From the NCBI GenBank assembly GCA_009911035.1, contig QXWO01000021.1, positions 24,681 through 88,680 on the forward strand: a stretch of 64,000 nucleotides of DNA. The letters run 5' to 3'. Position 1 is the stretch's first letter; the number at the start of each line of letters is the position of its first letter. The DNA comes from Lachnospiraceae bacterium (GTDB lineage Bacteria > Bacillota > Clostridia > Lachnospirales > Lachnospiraceae). The notes beneath the pieces were generated by a model that saw only the letters and a list, made by a program, of their open reading frames with translations, was not told the DNA's origin and searched no databases. The position numbers and the translations under genes were made by a program. Shown here one piece after another: positions 1-10,300 of this stretch.

Positions 1-1
1 C

Positions 2-721
2 ATTGCGGACGCTGTCGAATCCCTGACTATGATGGAGGAGCTTGAAAGCCTGTACCGGTCCGGGCTGGAGTTTGGGGCGCTGCTGGATACAGGTGTGCAG
101 AAAATGATTGCCCTTCTGCCCTCCATGACACAAATCAAGGATGAAAAGCTTGAAGAATCTATGGACGCCCTGAAACTGTTGAACCGGATTGCATGCAGAA
201 AAAGCACGGATTTGGGGAATAAGAGGGAGGGCTATTACGAGATCCTTGACAAGATGCAGGAAGATGCCCGGATTCATCCGGGGCTCAACGGCTGTATCTG
301 CGGAATTCTATACGGAAGCGGAAGAAAAAGTGCAAAAGAGGTGGAGAAAACCTGCCGGGGGTATCTGACAGGCACGAAAGAGCAGCTCATGCAGACGGCC
401 GCTTTCTTCCGGGGGCTTTTTGGCACGGCCAAAGATTTGATATTTATCGGCAGCAGCATGACTGGTATGCTGGATCATTTTTTCGGGCAGGTGGATGAAG
501 AAGAATTCATGGAGCTTCTCCCACAGCTCCGCATGGCATTTACCTATTTTACCCCGGCCGAAACCGATAAGATTGCACAGACAGCGGCGCGGATTCATGG
601 AAAATCCAGGGAGGATATTACACAGCGCAGTGAGATTATGCCGGACTGGTATGCCTATGGCCGGGAACTTGACTGTTATGCGAAGGAGCGTATGAGCAGC
701 CAAAGACCAAGTTCTCTGTAA
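2..721 (+). CDS. DUF5682 family protein, C-terminal part (cut by window start)
   Basis: The frame is open to the left edge (no stop between base 2 and the first ATG at 29), so this is the tail of a longer gene rather than a 230-residue protein. The helical segment 'FFRGLFGTAKDLIFIGSSM' followed by 'EEFMELLPQLRMAFTYFTP' and 'DKIAQTAARIHG' resembles the C-terminus of DUF5682 proteins, large proteins of unknown biochemical activity that are usually encoded beside a MoxR-type AAA+ ATPase and VWA, SWIM and DUF4132 proteins. Those three partners lie 3.4 kb downstream on the same strand, which supports the call. The gene is separated from them by the chemoreceptor and lipoprotein genes. Family assignment is from memory of the motif pattern plus context. 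Confidence 0.6.
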   Translation: MADAVESLTMMEELESLYRSGLEFGALLDTGVQKMIALLPSMTQIKDEKLEESMDALKLLNRIACRKSTDLGNKREGYYEILDKMQEDARIHPGLNGCICGILYGSGRKSAKEVEKTCRGYLTGTKEQLMQTAAFFRGLFGTAKDLIFIGSSMTGMLDHFFGQVDEEEFMELLPQLRMAFTYFTPAETDKIAQTAARIHGKSREDITQRSEIMPDWYAYGRELDCYAKERMSSQRPSSL

Positions 722-866
722 TGCCTATTTTTCATTGTGTGTTTTGAAATAGGAGAGTATAATCAATGTATAAGATTTCATGAGAAGACAGTTGCAAAAC
801 GCCGGTATTGTATAGGGGGAAAGCAATGCCTGAAGGAGGTCTGCAAGGTTATCAGAGGAGGAAGAA

Positions 867-2888
867 ATGGGGAAAAAAGAAAAAAAGAAGATGTTTCCTA
901 TTAAGGTGAAGTTATTAGGGACGATACTGCCGGTAGTTGCAGTTATGGTATTGGTTATTGCTGCGACCTCTTACCAGATTTCTAAGAATATTATTACAGG
1001 ATATTCGCAGAATTTGTTAAGCTCGTCCATTGCAAATCAGGCGAATGAGATCGAGTCGTGGCTGGATGAGAATTTATCCGCTTTCCAGACCGTAAAGCAG
1101 GCGGTTGAAGGGACGAATCCGGACGAAGCGGCTTTGCAGCGCATATTGGATAGTTATTATCAGTTTAACGATAATTATCCGGAAGGGCTGTATGTGGCGG
1201 ATGAAAACGGAAAGCTTATGAAAGCGGCAGGCTCGGACAAGACAGAGAATGGTCTGCTGGAATCCGTGTGGTACCAGGATGGTATCACGAGACTGAATAT
1301 GGCATTTACAGATGCCTATACAGATGAAAATGGCGAAGCGCTTGTCAGTGCCTCTGGTATTTTGGATGACGATTCTGATACTTTGAAGGTCATTTCAGCA
1401 GACCTGTCATTGCAGCGCATTAGTATCATCGTAAACAGTTTTATTGAGATGGAGGATGCCCAGGCATTTCTGGTCAATTCCAGGGACGGCACGATTCTTG
1501 CCCACCGGGATAACAGTCTGATTTCCACAAGGCTTGCTGAGGCCGGTGATGCATTTATGCGGGATGTGGACGAAAAACTTGGACAGCATGATTACCGGAT
1601 GACGGAAATAGATGACAGGATGACGGCATTTACAGAAATAGAAGGAACGGACTGGATACTAGTCTCCTATATTCCTACAGAAACAATCTATGCGGATATT
1701 AATGGTGTCAGAATCCTCATGATTGCCATTGGGCTGGTATCGCTGTTACTGCTTGCCATTTTGATTGAGCGCGTCGTTCAGGTAGTGATCAGGCCGGTCA
1801 GAGAGTTAACGCGAATCATTACGGCAATGACTGATGGTGACTTTACGGTTCATGTAACAACAAAGAGCAATGATGAGATCGGTGTGATGAGCCGTGGGGT
1901 GGAACGGTTTATCCAGTCCATGCGCGGGATGATCTTGTCCATTCATGGTGTATCTGATAAGCTGCATGTTCAGGCAGACAACAGCAATGGTGTTTCTGGC
2001 GAAATGTATAACGCCTCCAGAATGCAGAGCGAATCCATGCAGGAGCTGAACAAGACGGTAGAACAGCTCTCTATTTCAGTGAATGAGATCGCGGAAAATG
2101 CCACCACACTTGCATCCGTGGTGGCGGATACCAAAGAGGATGGCGGTCAGGTAGACCTTAAGGTGAAAGCGACGGTGGAGGTTTCCCGTCAGGGAAAAGC
2201 AGACATGCAGAATGTTGGCGCTGCGATGCAGAGTATCAATGAATCGATGATGAAGCTCCAACAGGCAATCGACAAGGTAGGGAAGGCATCCGAGGAAATT
2301 ACGGATATAGCAGGTGTGATCAGCGATATTGCGGACGAGACGAACCTTCTGTCATTAAATGCTTCCATTGAGGCAGCCCGGGCTGGAGAGGCAGGAAGGG
2401 GCTTTGCGGTGGTTGCAACAGAAATTGGAAAGCTCGCCCAGACCAGCTCAAATTCTGTACATAATATTGAGAGTCTGATTTCTGAGATCATTGTCCTTGT
2501 AAAGGATGCAGTCAGCCAGGCAGGCGACAGTGTAGGCAGCATCCACAGCAGCAGCGGACTGGTGCATAATGCCTTAAAGACATTTGATGTGATCTTCGAT
2601 AATATTGGCGAGGTCAACAATCTGGTACAGCAGATGATTGAAAAGGTGGAGCAGGTAGACCATGTTGCCATCAATGTGGCTGCAATCTCGGAAGAACAAG
2701 CGGCAAGCTCTGAAGAGATTCTGGCTACATCGACTACTATGGTAGAGCAGGCACACAGAATCACAGGAAACAGTGAGACGGTTGCGGAAGGTGCAAAAGA
2801 GCTGACAGAGTCGGCAGAAGAGCTGGCAGATCAGGTGAACATGTTCAGGGTTGACATGTCCGGGGTGGACAGGGAGGATGAAGTATGA
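867..2888 (+). CDS. Methyl-accepting chemotaxis protein with extracellular Cache-type sensor
   Basis: 673 residues. A basic N-terminus precedes a membrane helix (about residues 14-36). An extracellular region of about 240 residues of dCache type follows, then a second membrane helix (about 281-303), a HAMP domain (about 304-357) and the cytoplasmic signalling domain. The diagnostic hairpin tip is present ('[20 protein letters not shown]', then '[18 protein letters not shown]'). It would sense a small ligand outside the cell and control CheA. The start has a GAGGAGGAAG ribosome site directly upstream. The C-terminus has no NWETF-like CheR/CheB docking pentapeptide. Its stop overlaps the start of the next gene (ATGA), so the two are translationally coupled. 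No che genes are in the window. Confidence 0.95.
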   Translation: MGKKEKKKMFPIKVKLLGTILPVVAVMVLVIAATSYQISKNIITGYSQNLLSSSIANQANEIESWLDENLSAFQTVKQAVEGTNPDEAALQRILDSYYQFNDNYPEGLYVADENGKLMKAAGSDKTENGLLESVWYQDGITRLNMAFTDAYTDENGEALVSASGILDDDSDTLKVISADLSLQRISIIVNSFIEMEDAQAFLVNSRDGTILAHRDNSLISTRLAEAGDAFMRDVDEKLGQHDYRMTEIDDRMTAFTEIEGTDWILVSYIPTETIYADINGVRILMIAIGLVSLLLLAILIERVVQVVIRPVRELTRIITAMTDGDFTVHVTTKSNDEIGVMSRGVERFIQSMRGMILSIHGVSDKLHVQADNSNGVSGEMYNASRMQSESMQELNKTVEQLSISVNEIAENATTLASVVADTKEDGGQVDLKVKATVEVSRQGKADMQNVGAAMQSINESMMKLQQAIDKVGKASEEITDIAGVISDIADETNLLSLNASIEAARAGEAGRGFAVVATEIGKLAQTSSNSVHNIESLISEIIVLVKDAVSQAGDSVGSIHSSSGLVHNALKTFDVIFDNIGEVNNLVQQMIEKVEQVDHVAINVAAISEEQAASSEEILATSTTMVEQAHRITGNSETVAEGAKELTESAEELADQVNMFRVDMSGVDREDEV

Positions 2889-3865
2889 GAAAAAGGCTGG
2901 GAATACTGTTGGGCATGGTGATGCTGGGAATGCTGGCGCTTTCCGGTTGCGGGAGTAAGAGCGGCGCCGATTCAAATAAAGACATAAGAATTCTTCTTGT
3001 CCTAAACCAGATGGACAGCTTCCGGGAGACACTTGTTGCGGCGGCCAGAGACACCGCTGCGGCGGAAGGTGCGCAGTTTGATTTTAAAGATGCAGAGGGC
3101 TCTATTGAAAACCAGGTGAATTATCTGAAAGAGGCACAGAAGGAGGGCTACGACGTAATTCTCTGCAGTCCGGTATCCGCGGAGACGGTTGTGGAGCTGA
3201 AGGCCAGTGCGGGGGATATACCGATTGTTTTTATCAATAGCTGTCCGGATGAAAAGCAGTTAAAAGAAGGAAAATACATCTATGCCGGCTCTGACGAATA
3301 TGTAGCCGGACAGTTTCAGGCGGAATATGTGCTGGATAAGCTGGCAGGCCGTCAGGAGATCAATGTGGTATTGTTAAAGGGCGAAAAGGCTCATTCGGCG
3401 ACGAACGGGAGAACCAAAGGGGTAAAACAGACATTAGAGAACAGCGGAATGACAATCAATTACGTATTTGAGGATTATGCTGACTGGGATCAGGCGCTGG
3501 CAAAGCATCTGTTTGAAATATTTTTAAGAACCGGGTCGCCGGTGGACTGTGTGCTTTGTGAGAATGATTCTATGGCGCTTGGCGTGATTGAGGCGTGCAA
3601 AGAGGCAGGTATTGATTTGACAGCCCTTCCGGTTTTGGGGGTGGATGCGACTGCTGACGGATGCGCTGCAATCAAGAACAAAGAGATGGCATTTACTGTC
3701 TGCCAATCCGGCTCCGGTCAGGGAGAAGCGGCGGTAAAAGCGGCGATCCGGTTTGCCCGGGGCGAGTCTGCCGATTCACTGGAGGGTGTCAGTGAGGATG
3801 GAAAATACGTCTGGGTTCCCTTTGAGAAAGTAGACAGTACCAATGTGTCCCAGTACAGCAATTAG
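2885..3865 (+). CDS. Periplasmic-binding-protein-like lipoprotein (sugar-binding family)
   Basis: 326 residues. A lipoprotein signal peptide with lipobox LSGC puts the lipidated Cys at residue 22. The mature part has the type I periplasmic-binding fold of the ribose/galactose-binding family: '[17 protein letters not shown]' near the start, '[14 protein letters not shown]', 'VFINSCPD', '[11 protein letters not shown]', and '[18 protein letters not shown]' for the second lobe. No permease or ATPase gene is adjacent. The gene overlaps the chemoreceptor stop by 4 bases. The simplest reading is a membrane-anchored ligand binder that presents a sugar or similar ligand to the upstream chemoreceptor rather than feeding an ABC importer. 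That role is inference; the fold call is firm. Confidence 0.85.
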   Translation: MRKRLGILLGMVMLGMLALSGCGSKSGADSNKDIRILLVLNQMDSFRETLVAAARDTAAAEGAQFDFKDAEGSIENQVNYLKEAQKEGYDVILCSPVSAETVVELKASAGDIPIVFINSCPDEKQLKEGKYIYAGSDEYVAGQFQAEYVLDKLAGRQEINVVLLKGEKAHSATNGRTKGVKQTLENSGMTINYVFEDYADWDQALAKHLFEIFLRTGSPVDCVLCENDSMALGVIEACKEAGIDLTALPVLGVDATADGCAAIKNKEMAFTVCQSGSGQGEAAVKAAIRFARGESADSLEGVSEDGKYVWVPFEKVDSTNVSQYSN

Positions 3866-3889
3866 CGGGGCGGGAAAACGTCTCTTTGC

Positions 3890-3916
3890 CCGGGACAGGA
3901 TCAATTCCTGTCCCGG
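3890..3916 (+). terminator. Hairpin after the lipoprotein gene
   Basis: Perfect 11-bp stem (CCGGGACAGGA with its complement) and a 5-base loop, 25 bases after the lipoprotein stop. There is no U-tract, so it may be a weak terminator or an mRNA 3'-end stabiliser separating the chemoreceptor operon from the VWA gene. Confidence 0.4.
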
Positions 3917-4112
3917 CAAGGTGGAGAATGCAAAGCCGGAATAAATAAATCTGCAGGGAGTAAAGGTTATGGTCATTTGTCGATGCTTCACACATTCTAC
4001 GGAAACCATTTTATGGGAAAAGAAGGATGAAAAGAGGTTTCGGCATTTTTTTGTTATAGGAAATGATAGAAATGAATGGTTACAGGACATAGGAAGGAGC
4101 AGAGCTATCAAC

Positions 4113-5240
4113 ATGGACGAACAGGAGATTTTAAACCGATGGCGGCTTGTACTTGGAAAGTATGCGGCAGAGCAGATTTCTTTTTCAGGGGATGGCCTTA
4201 AGTTTATGGATATGGAGCAGGTCCTTGACTATCTGTACGAAAGGGAGTACGGGGAAGACCAGGATATCAGAAAGGAGCACGGCGGGGGAAGCGGGGATTC
4301 CGCTCTCACGGTCCCTGACTGGCTTTGGAAGATCAAGAAGCTGTTTCCCAGACAGACTGTGGAAATTATGGAGCGCCATGCCCTTGAGAAGTACCAGATG
4401 ACCGAACTGCTCACCGACCCGGAGGTGCTTAAGAAGCTGGAGCCCAATAAAGAACTGCTCAAGACTATATTAAGCTTAAAACATATGATGAAGGGGGAGG
4501 TCCTTCAGGTTGCAAGGGAGCTTGTGCGCAAGGTGGCCGCGGAGCTGACAAGGAAGCTGGAACAGGAATTAAAGACCTCCTTTTTCGGAAAGCTGAACAG
4601 GAATATCAGCAGTCCGGTGCGCTGTGCAAGGAATCTGGATGTCAAAAAGACCATACGGATGAATCTGAAAAATTATGACAAAGAGCAGGAGCAGCTTATT
4701 TTAAAGCAGGTTTACTTCAGTTCCCGGATGAAGAAGTACAATACATGGCGGGTCATTATTTGTGTGGACGAGAGCGGGTCCATGCTGGATTCTGTGATCC
4801 ACAGCGCGGTTATGGCGGGAATTTTTGCAAAACTGCCCATGCTGGATACAAAACTTGTGATTTTTGATACAAATGTAGTGGATCTAAGCGGTTATGTCAG
4901 CGATCCGGTGGAGGTTTTGATGAGTGTCCAGCTGGGAGGGGGAACCAATATTGCAGGTGCCCTTTCTTACTGTGAGAAGCTGATTGAATTTCCCTACAGG
5001 ACCATGGTGGTTCTGATTACGGACCTGTATGAAGGAGGCGGATATCAGAATCTGTATCATGTCAGCAGGGGAATAATAGAAAGCGGTGCAAAGCTTACTG
5101 TGCTGACAGCACTTGACATGAACGCTGACCCCAATTACGACAGAAGGGCGGCAGCGGTTCTGGCGGATATGGGGGCATTTGTAGGGGCAATGACACCGGA
5201 AGAACTGGCGCAGTTCATGGGCAGGATTATTGGAGGATGA
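4113..5240 (+). CDS. VWA domain (CoxE-like) protein
   Basis: 375 residues from ATG 4113, the first Met after an AGGAAGGAG site at 4091-4099. The frame is open further upstream, but residues before this Met look non-coding. The N-terminal half is helical and charged. The C-terminal half is a von Willebrand A domain with the MIDAS signature 'VDESGSM' (D219, S221, S223), 'GGGTNIAGAL' supplying the conserved Thr, and 'MVVLITDLYEGG' supplying the third metal-ligand loop. Such proteins bind divalent metal and act as adaptors for MoxR AAA+ ATPases. The gene is followed without a gap by the SWIM gene, whose ribosome site lies inside this gene's last codons. The partner ATPase is not in the window. 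Confidence 0.88.
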   Translation: MDEQEILNRWRLVLGKYAAEQISFSGDGLKFMDMEQVLDYLYEREYGEDQDIRKEHGGGSGDSALTVPDWLWKIKKLFPRQTVEIMERHALEKYQMTELLTDPEVLKKLEPNKELLKTILSLKHMMKGEVLQVARELVRKVAAELTRKLEQELKTSFFGKLNRNISSPVRCARNLDVKKTIRMNLKNYDKEQEQLILKQVYFSSRMKKYNTWRVIICVDESGSMLDSVIHSAVMAGIFAKLPMLDTKLVIFDTNVVDLSGYVSDPVEVLMSVQLGGGTNIAGALSYCEKLIEFPYRTMVVLITDLYEGGGYQNLYHVSRGIIESGAKLTVLTALDMNADPNYDRRAAAVLADMGAFVGAMTPEELAQFMGRIIGG

Positions 5241-5244
5241 AAAA

Positions 5245-6945
5245 ATGGGGGACTGGAAATCACAGCTGGCAGATGTGGATGACGATTATCTTATAGGAAT
5301 TGCCAATAAGGGCATCGTAAAGCGTGCCTATAAGGACAAGGAGGAAGGTAATTATAAGGTTTTGTCTTTAGATGCGGAAGCGGAAGTCAGTGTCGGCGGG
5401 GAAAAGGTGATAATCAGGATGCCTCTTGGGGAGAGCAGGTGTTCCTGCCCTTCCAGAAGCATCTGCCGTCATGTGGTGCTTGGCATACTGGCATTGAAAG
5501 AAAACGCGGGGGAGGAACCCGGGCAGGTGCAGCCGGAAGAAGGGAAAAATATCCTGGCATCAAAACTGATGGAGGAGATAGGGGCATATCCCGATGCCCT
5601 TCTTTGCAGGACATTGGGAAGCAGGCATTTGCAGGGGATTCTGGAACAGAAAAAGGCATCCCGTATCCCACCCATTACCTATGCCAGTGTGATTACTGTG
5701 GAGCTGGCAGAAATGGGGCAGACCGTGAAGCTTTTATCCCCCCTGGAGCATTCTTCCTGCACCTGTCACCGGAAAGATCTCTGCGTCCATAAAGCGGCGG
5801 CCCTTTTATGGTGTAAGCTGGAAAAGGAGATGAGCCGGGCGGAAGAACTGGAAGGGGAGGGTGGTTTGGGAGAACCTTCCTTTGATAAAGGACAGATCAA
5901 AGAAGCGGCCCGGCAGATGAAAAGCTTTCTGGAGGAATTGATACATACAGGGCTTGCAAGGGTCTCGCCGGATGTGACAGACCAGATGGAGCGGTTTGCC
6001 ACCATCAGCCATAATGCGGGACTGGCAGAGTTTGAGGGATACTTCCGGGCTTTGCAGGATTCCTACGGGAATTATTTCGCAAGAAAAGCATCCTTTTGCA
6101 CAAAGACGCTTATGGAACAGTTCTCCAGACTGTACCGCCGGGCAGAGCTTTTGCTGGGGGCAGAGAGCGATAAGGAGATCGCAGGGCTGGCCGGGGAATT
6201 TAAGGCAGAGTATTTTCCGGCAGGAACACTGGAACTGACCGGGATTGCCGTAGAACATTTTGAGAGCCAGACGGGATATGAGGGGGAAACGGTATATTTT
6301 CTGGAGGAAAATGCAAAGGAGTGGTATACCTATACCTGGGCACGGCCGGTTTTTTATGAAGATGCGAAAAGGCGGGGACGGCAGGAGCGGGCAAGGGCGC
6401 CCTGGGGAGTTCCGCTTTCGCTGGAAGACATGGCGGGAGCCCGCATGAAGCTGACAGGAGCGCGGTGTGATTCCCGTGGAAGGCTTTCTGCAAGCCAGGA
6501 GACGAAGGGGGAACTGCAGGGGAGCAGAGGGAAGGAAAAGCGTCTGTATGTAAAGGACTTAGGCGGCTGGTATTACCGGGATTTTGGAAAGCTTTTTACA
6601 GAGAGGATAGGGAACAGGAAGGTTTCCTGGCTGAAAAAACGGGAAGACGGCAAAAGAGAAACGGAGCTGGTGTTCCTACGTCCCGCGTTCTGCCAGAAAG
6701 CATTTTTTTCAGAGACGGAGCAGAAATTATACATGAGCCTGTATGATGAAAAGGGGAAGGAGGTTGTCATAGAGGCCGCTTATTCTAAAAAAGAAGCCTG
6801 GGGCATACGGTATCTGGAGAGAATCAAAGAAGAAAATCATCCCTGTTTTTTAGGAAAGATCTATCTGCGGGAGGGAAGGATACGCATGTATCCGGTAGCT
6901 GTTTTTGAGAAGGGGGAAGTACTGGAAGATGAGAACGATGGGTAA
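5245..6945 (+). CDS. SWIM zinc-finger protein
   Basis: 566 residues from ATG 5245, chosen because GGAGG lies 8 bases upstream; a TTG at 5230 is also in frame. Two SWIM-type zinc-binding motifs (CxCx5CxH) are visible: 'CSCPSRSICRH' starting near residue 66 and 'CTCHRKDLCVH' near residue 172. The rest is charged, with no enzyme motif that I recognise. SWIM fingers bind nucleic acid or protein. In this gene order the protein is a standard partner of VWA, DUF5682 and DUF4132 proteins. It is translationally coupled to the VWA gene upstream and overlaps the next small gene. Two fingers in one protein hint at a dimeric or bridging binding mode (inference). Confidence 0.88.
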   Translation: MGDWKSQLADVDDDYLIGIANKGIVKRAYKDKEEGNYKVLSLDAEAEVSVGGEKVIIRMPLGESRCSCPSRSICRHVVLGILALKENAGEEPGQVQPEEGKNILASKLMEEIGAYPDALLCRTLGSRHLQGILEQKKASRIPPITYASVITVELAEMGQTVKLLSPLEHSSCTCHRKDLCVHKAAALLWCKLEKEMSRAEELEGEGGLGEPSFDKGQIKEAARQMKSFLEELIHTGLARVSPDVTDQMERFATISHNAGLAEFEGYFRALQDSYGNYFARKASFCTKTLMEQFSRLYRRAELLLGAESDKEIAGLAGEFKAEYFPAGTLELTGIAVEHFESQTGYEGETVYFLEENAKEWYTYTWARPVFYEDAKRRGRQERARAPWGVPLSLEDMAGARMKLTGARCDSRGRLSASQETKGELQGSRGKEKRLYVKDLGGWYYRDFGKLFTERIGNRKVSWLKKREDGKRETELVFLRPAFCQKAFFSETEQKLYMSLYDEKGKEVVIEAAYSKKEAWGIRYLERIKEENHPCFLGKIYLREGRIRMYPVAVFEKGEVLEDENDG

Positions 6946-7312
6946 GGAAGAAGCGCTTGCCGGGCTTTTGGATGAGGCAGGGGGTGTGCTGGAAGAACTA
7001 TACCAGAGCGGCTTCGACAGGGTTCATGACAGTACCCTGGAAGCATTGGAACGGATGGCAAAGCTGACAGGGGAATACGGTATGGAGTATCTGTCCGGGA
7101 TGCTGTGTCAGTTAACCAAAGGTCTTGCCATGAGGCGCCACCGGATGGAACAGAAGGAAGATGGCATTACGGAAATTTATGTAAAACTTAATGAATATTT
7201 ATATTTATGCAGGGAAAAAGCAGCCTGCGATACAGGAAAAAATTATTATACAGACGGGGAGGTAAAACAGTATGATGAATCCAAGAGACATGCACAGCCG
7301 GAAGCTGATTGA
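6929..7312 (+). CDS. Small protein of unknown function in the VWA-SWIM-DUF4132 operon
   Basis: 127 residues from ATG 6929; ATG 6938 with GGAAG just upstream is an equally good start. The gene begins inside the SWIM gene and its last 41 bases overlap the DUF4132 start, so it is embedded in the operon. The sequence is helical: 'GLLDEAGGVLEELYQSG', then 'LEALERMAKLTGEYGMEYLS' and 'LTKGLAMRRHRMEQ', with a hydrophilic tail. I do not recognise the family. Its position suggests a small adaptor or regulatory subunit of the same complex. Confidence 0.7.
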   Translation: MRTMGKEEALAGLLDEAGGVLEELYQSGFDRVHDSTLEALERMAKLTGEYGMEYLSGMLCQLTKGLAMRRHRMEQKEDGITEIYVKLNEYLYLCREKAACDTGKNYYTDGEVKQYDESKRHAQPEAD

Positions 7313-10300
7313 GGTGATTGAGCAGATTCCCCTGCCAAAAGATAAGATGGCGCTGGCGGAAGACTATCTGATGCAGGAAGCCGGGGATGAGGTGCTGGAA
7401 CAGTTTGATTTTCAGGATTTGTCGGAAATTGAAGGGGGAAAGTCTGCAAAGGTATTCTATGAATTGACCAGGAAGGGGCGGAAGGAGGAGGCAGGAAGAC
7501 TGTTTAAACTGCTTTTTGCCATCGGCTGGTCAACCTGCTGCCATATGACGCCTATTGGCAGTCTTTATACAGGAAAAGACCAGATTATTGGAGAGGCGGA
7601 CAAGGTAGCGGCAGTTTATGCCCCGGAGATCGGCATGCAGCAGTACCTGCAAAACGGGCAGGTAATAAACCGTCTGATCGCGCTGGCAGACAATGACCCG
7701 GAGGTGATAAAAAGGGCGGCCGGATACCAGAAGAATAAGTTTGACAATGGAAAGCTGGTTTTGCTTGCCGTCTACTTCATGATGAAATACAGCGGAGCGG
7801 AAGAAAGCAGTATAAAGAGCGAAGGTTTTTTGGAAAATATTGGAAAGATATTCGGCCCAAGAGATAAAGCCAAAGAAGCAGTAGTACAGATAGCCAAAGA
7901 AGATATGCCGCTGATGGAGCAGTATGAAAATATCATTATTTCCAGTTTTGACAACATGTACAAAAACCAGATAGATCCCCATACACTTTCCGTGATACAG
8001 AAAGCGGTGCGGGAAAATTCCATGTCAGGGAAGGCTTTGCAGCTTGCCAATAAGGCCGGCCATGTAGATGCTTTTTTACTAAAATTATTAGGCAGTATGG
8101 CCTATCTGAACTTCCGGCTTTCAGTCAGACTGAAAAACATTGTGAGACTGTCTCTGGCAGTCAGTACGGAGACGGCGCTGGATGCCATGTTACAGGTAAG
8201 CAGGGGACTTCCTGCGGATATTGGCAAAAAGGGCGGAAATTATGACCAGATATTTGAAATAGACAGTGCACGGTATCTGCGCTGGGCGGCCAATAAAAAC
8301 CTTGGCACCATTTTAAAGGAGCAGTTGGAAGGGAACCAGAACTGCTTTTTAAAGGTATTGGATGAGGTGGATACGGATACTTCCGGCAGAATGATCGAAG
8401 TGCTTAAAGAATCTAAGCCGGAGCTTTGCCAAACAATTCTGGCAAATAGAAGCGGCAGGGCCCGGGAAAAGCTGATCGCTGTTCTGATAGGAAATGATTA
8501 TGCCAATGGGGACATAATCAAGGGATACTTAAGAGGGGAGACGAAAGTGGATGCCCTGTATCCTTATGCGGATCAGATTGCCCAGAAAAATACCTATTCG
8601 GGATGGCGGGAGCGCAACAGTGTAAACGAATACAGGAAACACTATCAGGATGAAGCCTTTGACCGGAGGTGTCAGGTATATATGCTGATGAAGCATTACC
8701 TGTACTTTTTCCATGATGAAATAACACAGAGGATTGGCTCGAAAGGACAGAAGATAATAGAGATTTTTAGGAATTTTGACAAAGAAGGACTGACTGTGGA
8801 GCGTCAGCTTTCCGGCTTTGTGCTGTTTCATGATTTTCTTTATGGGGAAAAGAACAAGCGGGATTTTACGGATATTGTGGAAAAGTGCTTTGGAGAGTAC
8901 CTTGAAAACCGCCGGGAAGAAACGGTAAGCGCCTTTTTAAATGCGGAAGCAGCGGGACGTTTTTTGGGACTTCGCGTCATGGGAAAAGATGCCCGGCAAA
9001 ATAAGAAGGAAATTCTTTCTTATACCCAGGATGGTTCCAAGGCAGTAAAAGAAGAACTTTTGCACATTCTATGCCAGCAGCGGGAATGGGAGGAAGAAGT
9101 GATGGCCCTTTTTGCATCCAAAAAGGCAGCGGAGCGGGAGCTTGCCATTAAGACCCTCCTTAGCTGGCAGGAACAGGAAAAAGATTATCAGGATCTGTTC
9201 CGGCAGGCTCTTGAGAAAGAGAAAAATGGAAAAGTAAGGGAGCTTTTATGCAATGCTTTGCGGATAGAGCCGGAAAAAGGAAGCGGCGCCAAGGTTCTGG
9301 CCCAGGAAGATCTGGTGAAGGAAATGCATAAGGGCGGCAAAAAACGTTCTCTTGCATGGGCTTACGAGACGCCTTTTTCACAGGTCCACAAATCAAACGG
9401 AGATCTGGCCCAGGAAGAATATTTACAGGCAGTCCTGCTGTGCTATGCCTCTATGGGGAAGTGCGGAATCAGCCAGAATGCCGTAATGCTGGCGCAGGAT
9501 CTGAATCAGGAAGAATTTGCCGTTTACGTAAATGAACTTTTTGACAAGTGGCTGGAGGCAGGTGCGGAAGCAAAGAAACGCTGGGTGCTCTACGCATCGT
9601 CCATACATGGCGGCCCGGAGATTATCAGCAAACTTAAGCACCAGATTCAGGAGTGGCCCCAGCACGCAAGAGGTGCCATTGCATCGGACGCAGTGGAGGC
9701 GCTTGCTTTAAATCCCCTGCCCCAGGCGCTACTGATTGTGGATGGAATTGCCCGGAAATTCAAATTTAAGCAGGTGAAGGCGGCGGCCGGAAGGGCGCTG
9801 GAATTTGCCGCTGAACAGCTTGGTATTACCAGCCAGGAGCTGGCGGACAGGATCGTCCCTGATTTAGGGTTTGATGAAAACATGGAGAGAAGCTTTGACT
9901 ACGGGGAGCGTACCTTCAGGGTGACAATTACCCCGGAACTGGAGATAGAAATTTTTGACGAGACGGGAAAAAAGCTGAAAAATATGCCGGCCCCCGGCAA
10001 ACGGGACGATGAACAGAAAGCGAAAGCTTCTTATGAAGAATTCAAGCAGATGAAAAAGCAGATGAAGATGACCATCACAAGCCAGAAAATGCGTCTGGAA
10101 CAGGCTTTATCCACGGGAAGGGAGTGGAGCGTGGAGGCATGGAAAAATCTTTTTGTAAAAAATCCTGTGATGCATCAGTTTGCCATCGGCCTGATCTGGG
10201 GAATTTATGAAGACAGGAAGCTTATCTGCAGCTTCCGCTATATGGAGGACGGCTCTTTTAACACCCAGGATGAGGAGGAGTACGAGCTTGCGGCAGAAGG

